This document shows, piece after piece, positions 16,311 to 24,706 of a stretch of 48,592 nt of DNA. Made by a program: the position numbers and the translations under genes. The stretch's first letter is position 1. Each line of letters begins with the position of its first letter. The notes beneath the pieces were generated by a model. It was not told where the DNA came from. It did no database searches and saw nothing but the letters and a program-made list of their open reading frames with translations. Source of the stretch: an uncultured Emergencia sp. (GTDB lineage Bacteria > Bacillota > Clostridia > Peptostreptococcales > Anaerovoracaceae); assembly GCA_904420065.1 (NCBI GenBank), contig CAJFTU010000040.1:1-48592 (forward strand), written 5' to 3'.

Positions 16311-17675
16311 CTAACTCTGAACGATCAGCGTGACAATCCGCAGCGCAAACAACAGAGCGGAAACCCACATGATCGGCGGAATGTCTTTTACCTTACCCAT
16401 GAGAACCTTCAGGATAACCCAGGACAGGATACCGAACATGATACCGTTAGCGATGGAGTAGGTAAACGGCATGATGATCAGAGCCAGGAAACCGCCTACA
16501 ACGTCAGCGATATCGCCTTCGAATTTCATGTTCTTAACCGTGCCGAGCATCAGAAGACCTACCCAGACCAGAGCCGGAGTTGTGGCAAAGGTCGGGATTG
16601 CCAGGAAGATCGGTGAGAAGAACAGGGCTACGATGAACAAAACTGCAGCGGTAACAGCGGTCAGACCGGTTCTTCCGCCGTTGGCGACACCGGCGCTGGA
16701 TTCCACATAGCTGGTAACCGTAGAAGTGCCCAGGCAGGCGCCGACTACAGTGCCGCAGGCGTCAGCAAGGAGCGCTCCTTTTGCTTTTGGAAGATTGCCG
16801 TTTTCGTCGAGCAGATTGCCCTTGGAGGCTACGCCGATCAGCGTTCCCACAGTGTCGAACAGGTCGACGTATAAGAACGAGAACGTGATGACCAGGAAGT
16901 TGATCAGGTTGTCTCCGATCCACTCAAAGTCAAAGGCAAAGAAAGTAGGTGCGGCCGGAATAAAACTGGATCCGCTGAAATCCGGGAACAGTGAATACAC
17001 ACCGGCTTCCGGATCGACCACATACCAGCCGGTGGCTTCTGCGATCATACCCAAAATCCAGGTGGCCAGAATACCGATCAGGATGTAGCCTTTCACGTTG
17101 AAGTGATACAGTACGGCAACGATGATCAGACCGATTACAGCCAAAACAAACTGAGGCGAGCTGAAAGAACCCAGGTTCACCAGGGTGGAGGCATCGTCAA
17201 TGACAATACCGGCGCCTTTCAGTCCGATAAAAGTAATGAACAGACCGATGCCGGCAGTAATGCCGAACTTCAGGTTAGAAGGGACATCGTTGACCAACTT
17301 TTCCCGGAAACTGCAGAGGGAAAGCAGAATAAAGACGATACCTTCGACGAATACTGCTGCCAGGGCAATTTTCCATGGATCGGTAACGCCCTGTTCCATC
17401 AGCGGACCACATACGGAATAAGCGAAGTAAGCGTTGAGTCCCATGCCGGATGCCAGAGCCACCGGATAGTTGGCGAAGAAGGCCATGAACAGTGTGGCCA
17501 CTGCAGCAGAAACTGCCGTAGCGGTGAAAACGCTGGCGCTGTCCATTCCTGCCGCAGCCAGCATGCCCGGATTGACGGCCAGAATGTAGACCATGGAAAG
17601 GAACGTGGTAGCGCCGGCGACGATTTCCGTTTTGACGTCGGTACCGTGTTCCTTGAGCTTGAATAATTTCTCCAT
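16311..17675 (-). CDS. NCS2-family purine permease (AzgA/PbuG-like), copy 1
   Basis: The 454-aa protein has about 12-14 membrane helices. It starts MEKLFKLKEHGTDVKTEIVAGATTFLSMVYILAVNP, the hallmark opening of the AzgA/PbuG adenine-guanine-hypoxanthine permeases. It also has the conserved SGMGLNAYFAYSV stretch and GTSTVTSYVESSAGVANGGRTGLTAV, which form the substrate site in this family. The start is supported by AAAGGAG upstream. It is highly similar to the copy at 18700-20058. No purine-riboswitch core is seen in the 5' region. Confidence 0.9.
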   Translation of the reverse strand: MEKLFKLKEHGTDVKTEIVAGATTFLSMVYILAVNPGMLAAAGMDSASVFTATAVSAAVATLFMAFFANYPVALASGMGLNAYFAYSVCGPLMEQGVTDPWKIALAAVFVEGIVFILLSLCSFREKLVNDVPSNLKFGITAGIGLFITFIGLKGAGIVIDDASTLVNLGSFSSPQFVLAVIGLIIVAVLYHFNVKGYILIGILATWILGMIAEATGWYVVDPEAGVYSLFPDFSGSSFIPAAPTFFAFDFEWIGDNLINFLVITFSFLYVDLFDTVGTLIGVASKGNLLDENGNLPKAKGALLADACGTVVGACLGTSTVTSYVESSAGVANGGRTGLTAVTAAVLFIVALFFSPIFLAIPTFATTPALVWVGLLMLGTVKNMKFEGDIADVVGGFLALIIMPFTYSIANGIMFGILSWVILKVLMGKVKDIPPIMWVSALLFALRIVTLIVQS

Positions 17676-17942
17676 ATCGTACCTTTCTCCTTTATGTCTT
17701 AGTCAATGAAATAGAATTACATTTTCTATTATAAACGCTGAAAAGGCAAAGTCCAAGGCTGAGTTCCGTTTTTTGTCGAAAAAAATGAAATTTTTTTGGA
17801 AGAATACCTTAAATCTACGTAAAAAACGAATTAAAATGAAGAAAAACGGTGAAAATATTCGATATTCTGCCCGCAAACCCGGTATACAGAGGAAAAATAC
17901 TGTCTGACAGGCGAAAAAATTTTTTTAATGCGGTTGACCGCG

Positions 17943-17971
17943 TTGACAAGGAACGGGGGAGATTCTATACT
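17943..17971 (+). promoter_or_regulatory. Promoter of the TIGR01906 membrane protein gene
   Basis: TTGACA (17943-17948), 17 nt, TATACT (17966-17971). Its start point near 17978 rules out the long in-frame extension to 17849 and supports ATG 17990. The rest of 17676-17942 is A/T-rich with nothing I can name. Confidence 0.75.
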
Positions 17972-17989
17972 TTTCAACGGGGGTGTAAA

Positions 17990-18694
17990 ATGAAAACAAT
18001 AAGCTACATATCGGGAATTGTATTTACGATATCGCTGATCATCGTTATTCTGATCAGTTCCATTGAGTTCCTGCTGTATGGCGTGCCGGGCTACTTCGAG
18101 AGTGAGTACGAGAAAAATCAGGTATTGGAGGACGTCGGTATGGAGATGGAAGATCTGCTCGATGTGACGGATCAGATGATGGATTACCTGCGGGGAGACC
18201 GTGAGGAACTGCAGGTGATTACCCAAATCGACGGAGAAACAAGGGGATTTTTCAACGAGAGAGAGATTGCGCACATGGAGGACGTGAAGTCGCTGTTTTT
18301 GGGCGGTCTGTCTCTTCGCAGAATCTGTCTCCTGATCTGCGCCGCGGCGCTTATTCTGCTCTACAGGCTGAAGAGGCTGAAGGTGCTGCCGGCATCGATT
18401 CTGATGGGAACGGGAATATTCTTTGCGGCTGTCTGCCTGCTTTCCCTCATCGTGGCGTCGGACTTCCAGAGATCGTTTACGATATTTCATCAGATTTTCT
18501 TCGATAACGACCTCTGGATACTCAATCCGAACACCGACCTGTTGGTCAACATCGTACCGGAGCAGTTCTTCATGGACACGGCCCTGTATATCGTGCTGAT
18601 TTTCGGCGCGGCTAATCTGATTCTCTTTTTCGTCGGTCTATATTTTTTCTTCCGAATCAGGAGGGCAGGATCCTCCCGGAAGCTGCGCCCGTAA
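17990..18694 (+). CDS. TIGR01906/DUF1461 integral membrane protein
   Basis: The 234-aa protein has one N-terminal helix (about residues 6-28), an outside domain of about 75 residues, then three helices. The outside domain has the family's spacing of acidic and aromatic residues, ending FFNEREIAHMEDVKSLF. Function is unknown. The start is fixed by the promoter at 17943 and the GGGGGT ribosome site. It lies between two oppositely oriented purine permease genes and its stop is 5 nt from the stop of the second, so it looks like an insertion between tandem duplicates; a role in purine transport is not implied. Confidence 0.8.
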   Translation: MKTISYISGIVFTISLIIVILISSIEFLLYGVPGYFESEYEKNQVLEDVGMEMEDLLDVTDQMMDYLRGDREELQVITQIDGETRGFFNEREIAHMEDVKSLFLGGLSLRRICLLICAAALILLYRLKRLKVLPASILMGTGIFFAAVCLLSLIVASDFQRSFTIFHQIFFDNDLWILNPNTDLLVNIVPEQFFMDTALYIVLIFGAANLILFFVGLYFFFRIRRAGSSRKLRP

Positions 18695-18699
18695 GGCCG

Positions 18700-20058
18700 T
18701 CAGGCAATCAGCGTAATGATGCGCAGGATAAACAATACGCTGGAAACCCACATCACCGGAGGGATATCTTTGATCTTGCCGGTGATGATTTTTAATAACG
18801 CCCAGCTGAGGATACCAAACATGATACCGTTGGCTACCGAATAGGTAAACGGCATCATAATCATGGCGAAAAATCCGCTGACTACGTCAGCGATATCGCC
18901 GGAGAAGTCGATTTTTTTCATGCAGTCCATCATCAGAAGACCTACCCAGACCAGAGCAGGAGTTGTAGCAAAGGATGGGATCGCCAGGAATATAGGGGAA
19001 AAGAACAGGGCCGCAAGGAAGAGCAGCGCAGTGGTTACCGCAGTCAGGCCGGTTCTTCCGCCGTTAACAACGCCGGCGCTGGATTCGATATAAGTTGTCA
19101 CCGTGGAAGTGCCCAAAGCCGCTCCGATAACCGTGCCCCAGGCATCGGCAAGAAGCGCGCCCTTAGCCTTGGGAAGGTTTCCCTCTTCGTCCAGCATATC
19201 CCCTTTGGAAGCGATGCCGATCAGGCCGCCTACCGTGTCAAAGATGTCCACGTACAGGAAAGAAAAGGTGATAAAGGCGAAGTGAATCAGATGATCGGCG
19301 ATCCAGCTGAAGTCAAAAGACAGAAAGTCTGGAGCAGCCGGGAGGGTGAAACCTGCTGCCAGATCCGGGAAAAGGGAGTTTGTTCCGGCTTGCGGATCGA
19401 CAACGTACCAGCCGGTGGCTTCTGCGATCATGCCCATGATCCAGGTAACGATAATGCCGATCAGAATGTATCCCTTTATGTTAAATCGATAGAGTACCGC
19501 GGTCAGAATGGTGCCGACTATAGCCAGCACAAACTGAGGAGAATTGAAAGCGCCCAGTTCCACGAGGGTGGAGTCGCTCTGCACGATGATGCCGGCGCTC
19601 TGCAGCCCGATAAAGGTGATGAACAGACCTACGCCGGCAGTAATGGCGTATTTTAAATTGGAAGGTACGTCGTTGATCAGCCTCTCTCTAAAGTTGCAAA
19701 GGGAGAGGAGGACAAAGAGAATTCCTTCCACGAATACGGCGGCGAGAGCTACGCGCCACGGGTCGTCTATTCCTTCTGCCGCCAATTCTCCGCATACAGA
19801 GTAGGCAAAGTAGGCGTTGAGTCCCATGCCGGAAGCCATGGCGATAGGATAGTTGGTAAACAGCGCCATAAGCAGCGTGCCGGCTGCAGCCGAGATAGCT
19901 GTCGCTGTGAACACAGAGGCGCTGCTCATGCTGGCGTCAGATAGAATAGAAGGGTTTACCGCCAATATGTAGACCATGGATACGAAGGTCGTCGTACCGG
20001 CGGCGATTTCCGTTTTTACGGTTGTGTTGTGTTTCTTTAGTGCAAATAATTTTTCCAA
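18700..20058 (-). CDS. NCS2-family purine permease (AzgA/PbuG-like), copy 2
   Basis: This 452-aa paralogue matches the copy at 16311-17675 along its length, including SGMGLNAYFAYSV, the NDVPSNLKYAITAGVGLFIT stretch and ESSAGVVNGGRTGLTAV. I place the start at a TTG (20058), with AGGAGG 9 nt upstream. A GTG 12 codons earlier would put that ribosome site inside the gene and has none of its own. The first residues then read M-EKLFALKKHN, aligning with MEKLFKLKEHG of copy 1. Substrate differences between the two copies cannot be read from the sequence. Confidence 0.9.
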   Translation of the reverse strand: MEKLFALKKHNTTVKTEIAAGTTTFVSMVYILAVNPSILSDASMSSASVFTATAISAAAGTLLMALFTNYPIAMASGMGLNAYFAYSVCGELAAEGIDDPWRVALAAVFVEGILFVLLSLCNFRERLINDVPSNLKYAITAGVGLFITFIGLQSAGIIVQSDSTLVELGAFNSPQFVLAIVGTILTAVLYRFNIKGYILIGIIVTWIMGMIAEATGWYVVDPQAGTNSLFPDLAAGFTLPAAPDFLSFDFSWIADHLIHFAFITFSFLYVDIFDTVGGLIGIASKGDMLDEEGNLPKAKGALLADAWGTVIGAALGTSTVTTYIESSAGVVNGGRTGLTAVTTALLFLAALFFSPIFLAIPSFATTPALVWVGLLMMDCMKKIDFSGDIADVVSGFFAMIMMPFTYSVANGIMFGILSWALLKIITGKIKDIPPVMWVSSVLFILRIITLIA

Positions 20059-20321
20059 GTAAGGCAACCTCCTAAAATTTCTGAATTTACCCACGAATCA
20101 ATTATATAAAAAAATATATTGCTTTGTAAAGATAGAAAAAAGTATACATGGCGCCGTCTGTTCGGATGAATCTGAGCATGGAACGCCAAATTACGATGTG
20201 AACAGTCACGATGTGAGCGGTATGGTGATCCGGGATCTCGGAATAGGGACCGGGGCAAGCGGCACGACCATCTGCGTGGACAATACGCTGATCCGCCATA
20301 TCGCAAAGGAAATTTCTGATT

Positions 20322-20360
20322 TCAGACGGCGCAAAATACGGATTGAAGTGAAAACGCCAT
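20322..20360 (-). other. 12-codon micro-ORF between family A units (MAFSLQSVFCAV)
   Basis: ATG lies in the ATGGC of one unit and TGA in the CCGTCTGA of the next. The peptide MAFSLQSVFCAV shares MAF, Ser7, and Val12 with those of the second element. There is no good ribosome site, so translation is unproven. Confidence 0.35.
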
Positions 20361-20564
20361 ACTTAAGGTATTTTTTAGGATTTCAGACGGATTTTTGAAC
20401 CATAATACGATGTGGAAGAAGGGGTAAGGGAACCCTTCGACAGAAGTCGACGGGAAAAGAGAATGAGTATTGATATATTGTTGACTGTATATTTACAAAA
20501 AATATATAGTCCCTTTGGCTCATGAAGAAAACGCTGTCTGAAACCACAAAAAAAGAGCAGAAGT

Positions 20565-20603
20565 ATGACAGATTTATTTTTCAGCGGAATGTTCCCCGTC
20601 TGA
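20565..20603 (+). other. 12-codon micro-ORF between family A units (MTDLFFSGMFPV)
   Basis: It has exactly the same 39-nt frame as the other three. Ser7 is AGC here and TCC in two others, and Val12-TGA is kept. AAAAGAG lies 9-15 nt upstream of the ATG and could serve as a ribosome site. Confidence 0.35.
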
Positions 20604-20625
20604 AATTCAGCAAAAAGGAGCCAAT

Positions 20626-20781
20626 ATGGCAGATCTCGTCAATCAAAGAAAATTTGTTTCCGCCTCAGACGCCGTCTCAGCCAGGGCTGCCGTTTAGGAG
20701 TTGGCGCAGCGGCTCGAAGCGGCTGTCGAAGAGGAAGAAGAGACGAAACTTGTCAAAACCTCCCCAAATAATATTACATGA
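20626..20781 (+). pseudogene. Small frame interrupted by an in-frame TAG
   Basis: After GGAG with 6-nt spacing, ATG 20626 (inside the last family A unit) opens a 23-codon frame, MADLVNQRKFVSASDAVSAR and three more residues, then TAG. It resumes in frame as ELAQRLEAAVEEEEETKLVK and ends at TGA (20779-20781). The second half looks like an amphipathic helix. It could be a decayed 52-codon gene or chance; I see no homologue. Confidence 0.3.
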
Positions 20782-20798
20782 TATTACCGCAATCTTAT

Positions 20799-20955
20799 GT
20801 GGCGATTCCTTGCTGTGATTCCCTGCTGTGATTCTTTGCGGCCTCTCTGCTGCGTTCTCGGGCCGCGATTTCCTGCCGCCATTCCTTGTGGCTTCCTGCT
20901 GTGCTCCTGCCGAAATCCCCGGCTGCGATTCCCTGCGCTGGCGGCTTCTTCCGCG
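20799..20955. repeat. Degenerate tandem repeats of about 13 nt
   Basis: The stretch is built from variants of GTGATTCCCTGCT (for example near 20802, 20816 and 20829), interrupted by GC-rich pieces such as GCCGCGATTTCCTGCC. Copies become irregular to the right. No gene is convincing on either strand. The remaining parts of 20059-21094 (20059-20294 and 20956-21094) hold the upstream regions of the permease and the antiporter. Confidence 0.55.
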
Positions 20956-21094
20956 ATACTTTTGTTGTGATCCCAACCTATCTTTTTGGTTTTCGCCCGC
21001 TCCCTGCCAAAGGAAGTGTGGCAATTATTTGAACTGTCTGATATAATAACCATATACGAGTGTTTGCCGGATTTTGCGAGAGATGAGGTCAATT

Positions 21095-22435
21095 ATGGAT
21101 TACGGTTTTCTTTCCTGCGTGCCCCTGATCGTTCTGATCGTCGGGGCGCTGATTACGAAACGAATAACGGAAATGATGGTGCTCGCCTCATTGGTGGGAG
21201 CCATTTGCGTGTATCGCGCGGATTTTTTCGACGGCTACATCGACATGCTGTATGCCGGCCTGACCAATTCCTCATACCAGTTTATCCTGATCCTTCTGAT
21301 GGGCTTTGGATCCATGATTCAGCTCATGCAGAAATCGGGAGCGCTGAACGGCTTTGCCGATAAGCTTTCCGGAATTGCACGGGGAAAACGCAGGACGATG
21401 CTGATCATATGGTGCATGTCCTTTTTTATGTTTGTGGACGACTACCTGAATTCGCTGACGACTACCTTTTCCATGCGGGGAATAACCGACAGAAATGGAA
21501 TTCCGCGGGAACACCTGTCCTTTCAGGTATCTCTGATGTCGGCCAGCTTATGCGTGCTGGTGCCGTTCAGCAGCTGGGCGGCTTTCAGTATAGGATTGAT
21601 CAAGGAACAGGGATTGGCGTTTTCCGATTATCTCAGGGGAATCCCGCTGATGTTCTTTCCGCTGATGTCCATAGTACTCTGTTTTTTACTGGCAGCAGGA
21701 ATCCTTCCGAAGATTGGACCGCTGAAGAAGGCCTATGAGAGGGTAGAAAAAGGAGGTTCTCCCGTTCCGGAGGATACAGAAGGCGAAATTGCAGAGCAGG
21801 TGACGGAAAGAGGAGAGAGCCGTTCTCTTCTTTACTCTGTAGTGCCGATTGGGGTGCTGGTCGTGACGACGATCCTCTGTGACAACGATCTGGTCCACGG
21901 ACTGCTGGCCGCTATTGCCGTTCAGGTGGTTCTCTATCTGGGGAAAAAGCTGATGACCCTTACCGAATTTGTCGACTGCTGTTTTGACGGGATGAAATCC
22001 ATGCTCAGTCTGGCCGTCATCATTTTCTTTGCCTATGTGATGAACGAGGCCAACCAGACCATGAGATTTTCAGAGTTTCTGATCGATCAGGTCAGTGGGA
22101 TCATCACACCGGAGCTTTTCCCGCTGATCGTATTTATCACGGTGGCGTTCTGTGTATTCGCTACCTCCGGATACTGGGTCATTCAGGTAATCACCGTGCC
22201 GATTTTTATGCCGCTGGCGCAGAGCATGGACGTTTATCTGCCGTTGGTGGTGGGAGCGGTCATGTCGGGAGTAACCTTTGGAAGCGTCTGCTGCTTTTAC
22301 TCCGACGTGGTGTTTATGACTTCGGCCGGGAGTCAGGTTTCCAACATTCGCCAGGTGCGGACTTCGACGCCGTATTTGCTGATCATGGTTGCAATTTCGG
22401 CCGCGGGATATATCGCCGCAGGCTTGCTCATGTAA
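21095..22435 (+). CDS. NhaC-type Na+/H+ antiporter family protein
   Basis: The 446-aa membrane protein has about 11-12 predicted helices. Sequence landmarks are the polar helix FFMFVDDYLNSLTTTFSMRGITDR, the half-helix SLMSASLCVLVPFSSWAAF, and the second-repeat ATSGYWVIQVITVPIFMPLAQ with FYSDVVFMTSAGSQVSN; these fit the NhaC branch of ion-transporter proteins that exchange Na+ (or an organic ion) for H+. I choose ATG 21095, with GAGG 6 nt upstream, over an in-frame start at 21074. It is monocistronic, ending at the terminator at 22539. Substrate is uncertain. Confidence 0.85.
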   Translation: MDYGFLSCVPLIVLIVGALITKRITEMMVLASLVGAICVYRADFFDGYIDMLYAGLTNSSYQFILILLMGFGSMIQLMQKSGALNGFADKLSGIARGKRRTMLIIWCMSFFMFVDDYLNSLTTTFSMRGITDRNGIPREHLSFQVSLMSASLCVLVPFSSWAAFSIGLIKEQGLAFSDYLRGIPLMFFPLMSIVLCFLLAAGILPKIGPLKKAYERVEKGGSPVPEDTEGEIAEQVTERGESRSLLYSVVPIGVLVVTTILCDNDLVHGLLAAIAVQVVLYLGKKLMTLTEFVDCCFDGMKSMLSLAVIIFFAYVMNEANQTMRFSEFLIDQVSGIITPELFPLIVFITVAFCVFATSGYWVIQVITVPIFMPLAQSMDVYLPLVVGAVMSGVTFGSVCCFYSDVVFMTSAGSQVSNIRQVRTSTPYLLIMVAISAAGYIAAGLLM

Positions 22436-22538
22436 ACTGTACCGGTGCTCCCCACCACACTTCTGCCTGATTTTCTTTTGGACTTTGCCGCAGGAAAAGA
22501 AAGGGCCGATGGAAATCTTTATAAAAGAAAATGAATCG

Positions 22539-22586
22539 CTGCTGCCGCATAGAGAAGAAGTACTCTGTGCGGCAGCAGTTTTTTTT
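22539..22586 (+). terminator. Strong terminator of the antiporter gene
   Basis: CTGCTGCCGCATAGAG (22539-22554) pairs with CTCTGTGCGGCAGCAG (22563-22578), 16 pairs with one G-T, followed by eight T. Rhs coding sequence begins within a few bases of the T run. Confidence 0.9.
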
Positions 22587-22714
22587 CTGCCGGGAACTAC
22601 CGTACCTATGAGTACGATTCCGCAAATCGGCAGACAGCAGTCAATCTGTTCGCTGCGGACGGCAGTCAGACGCTGCGGACAGAATATGCCTACGATCCGG
22701 CAGGTAATCTGACA

Positions 22715-24691
22715 GTGATGAAAGATTATCGTTATACTGAAGCAGGCGGGCTGCTTTACCGATATACACAGAGACAGTATGACGGATTTGGCCGAATGAT
22801 CGGAGAATCGGAAACTGACTGCAGCGGAAGTGAACCTACAGAAGAAGAACTTGCTTCGCGGCGCATCAGTTATACGTATGATGACAACAACCGGTTGATG
22901 GAGGTGACTTATCCGGAAGGTTTTGACTCGCAGGTCAGCAAGTTGGCTTACGTCTACGGGGACTACGGTCGTCTGCAAAAGATTCAGGCGGTAACTGCAG
23001 CGGGAACGAAAGATCTGCGCATTTATACTTATGACGCCATGGGAAATGTGGCGACCATACAGGATGATCGAAGCGGACTGGGCGGAACCGGATATACGCT
23101 GAAGAGCTACAGTTACGATCGTCTGGAACGGCCGATATCCATTACGGTAACGGACAGTGAAAAAAGCGGCGAAGTGGAAAAGTATACTTACGCTTATGAT
23201 AAAAACGGTCAGATCGTTACGGAAACAAAGAAAAACTTCTATCCGGAAAGCGGAATCGGGCGAATCGATGAAACCTGGGAGTATACCTATGATCCTCTCG
23301 GAAGGCTTTTGACAACGATAGTCACCGACAACCAGAGCGGTGAGGTGAAAACGCAGAAGGCTTATACTTATGACGGAGCAGGAAACCGGCTGGCGGAAAC
23401 GGAAAACGGTGTGCAGACGGTCAACACCTATAACAGTCTGAATCAGCTGATACAGAGCGGCAGCAGCAGCTTTGTCTATGACGCTAACGGTAATCTGAAA
23501 CAGGAAAACGCCGGAAACGTGATAAAGAACTATACCTACGATGCGGATAACCGGCTGGCTTCGGCAGTATTTACCGAAAATGGCGTACAAAAGCTGCAGC
23601 AGGAAAACGTCTATAACGGAGAAGGACAGCGAATCACCAAGACAGAAAACGATCAGACCACCAGATATAGTTATCAGGATGGCAGTCTGGTCTATACGAG
23701 CGGTGGGGAGGAAAATCAATCCCTGAATCTGCTTGATTCCGGAGGCGAAATCATTGCCGCTGAGAGAGAAAGCGAAACAGGAAAGACCTATGTCTTTTAT
23801 AACAAGGATGTGCGGGCCAGCACGACTACGGTTCTCGATGAGAGCGGCGAAGCCAAAGTCACTTATATCTATTCGGATTTTGGAGAAACGGAAGCAGACA
23901 GTGACTTCTACAATGAGATCTGCTATACTGGAGGTATCTGGGACAGCTCTACCGGTCTTTATTACCTCAACGCCAGGTATTACGATCCGGAAACAGGGAG
24001 GTTCCTCAGCGAGGATACCTATCGGGGCACAGCGGATACGCCGCAGACGCTGCATCTGTACGTTTACTGCGCTAATAATCCGGTGAACTATGTGGATCCG
24101 AGCGGAAACGTCTGGGAAACGGTTTTAGATGTAGCCAGTGTAGGGTGGAGCGCAGCGAAGTTTCTGGCTGCACCTTCCTGGAAAGCGGCAGGCTATCTCA
24201 TATGGGATATTAGCGCAACCTTCATCCCGTTTGTTCCGGGATCCTATGTGAAAAAAGGGCTTAATGCCGCCGGAAAAATAAAGAAGCTCAGGGTTAAAGT
24301 TCCGACTAAGGTTACAGAACTGAGGCAGGGAAAATATTTAGTCGTCGGTTCTTACAGCGCCCTGCGGAAGATATACAGAGGAGCGAAAAAACGGAAGAAT
24401 ATAGAGCTGCATCATATCATCGAAAAACGGTTTTCGGAAGTCCTTAATGTATCGCCGTCAGATTGGCCTTGCGTGGCTTTGGATAAAAAGCTGCACCGGG
24501 TTATTACAAATCGATTCAAGAAGGAGTTTAGGTATAGTAAAAAGGGTGAAGACGAGCGTTACAAAAGAATATCTTACAGCAGAATGGTGAAAATTGTAAA
24601 TAGGGTTTACTACGATATGCCGGAATTACGGAAGATTGCCTTGGATCAAGTTCGCCGAACCTATAAATATTCCATCGGTGGAGTGAGATAA
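22715..24691 (+). CDS. Rhs-family toxin tip, 5'-truncated, with C-terminal HNH-like nuclease domain
   Basis: The frame encodes many YD repeats (YTYDDNNRLMEV, YTYDAMGNVA, YTYDPLGRLL, FVYDANGNLKQE) and the Rhs core end (YLNARYYDPETGRFLSED, then LYVYCANNPVNYVDPSGN at about residues 446-463). The variable tip that follows has a short hydrophobic stretch and the nuclease-like motif IELHHIIEKRF with a later LHRVITNRF, as in HNH/LHH toxins. Rhs-like sequence continues in frame upstream to about 22589 (AGNYRTYEYDSANRQT), right behind another gene's terminator, with no signal or start region. So this is a severed tip, probably poorly expressed. The GTG at 22715 is only a nominal start. Immunity genes follow. 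Confidence 0.8.
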   Translation: MMKDYRYTEAGGLLYRYTQRQYDGFGRMIGESETDCSGSEPTEEELASRRISYTYDDNNRLMEVTYPEGFDSQVSKLAYVYGDYGRLQKIQAVTAAGTKDLRIYTYDAMGNVATIQDDRSGLGGTGYTLKSYSYDRLERPISITVTDSEKSGEVEKYTYAYDKNGQIVTETKKNFYPESGIGRIDETWEYTYDPLGRLLTTIVTDNQSGEVKTQKAYTYDGAGNRLAETENGVQTVNTYNSLNQLIQSGSSSFVYDANGNLKQENAGNVIKNYTYDADNRLASAVFTENGVQKLQQENVYNGEGQRITKTENDQTTRYSYQDGSLVYTSGGEENQSLNLLDSGGEIIAAERESETGKTYVFYNKDVRASTTTVLDESGEAKVTYIYSDFGETEADSDFYNEICYTGGIWDSSTGLYYLNARYYDPETGRFLSEDTYRGTADTPQTLHLYVYCANNPVNYVDPSGNVWETVLDVASVGWSAAKFLAAPSWKAAGYLIWDISATFIPFVPGSYVKKGLNAAGKIKKLRVKVPTKVTELRQGKYLVVGSYSALRKIYRGAKKRKNIELHHIIEKRFSEVLNVSPSDWPCVALDKKLHRVITNRFKKEFRYSKKGEDERYKRISYSRMVKIVNRVYYDMPELRKIALDQVRRTYKYSIGGVR

Positions 24692-24706
24692 TGGAAGGAG
24701 GATACC

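Larger units (their letters stand above)
20295..20630. repeat. Four-unit GCCATA/TTCAGACGG element, family A copy 1
   Basis: Units: 20295-20329 and 20356-20390 on the plus strand, 20534-20569 and 20596-20630 on the minus strand. Each unit is 35 nt (36 in the third), with GCCATA (GTCATA in the third) at one end and TTCAGACGG (TTCAGACAG in the third) at the other. The gap inside each pair is 26 nt; the centre is 143 nt and includes a 12-bp hairpin (20483-20494 with 20500-20511) and a TCGAC/GTCGA dyad near 20443. The copy at 35729-36062 has the same layout but little sequence in common outside the motifs. Confidence 0.8.

Noticed and set aside
16079-16333. Open frame of 84 codons on the plus strand
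   Set aside because: It crosses the bidirectional terminator at 16211-16258 and enters the opposite-strand permease gene.
17676-17860. Purine riboswitch ahead of the purine permeases (also checked 20059-20294)
   Set aside because: No conserved purine-aptamer core or matching stems were found in either 5' region.
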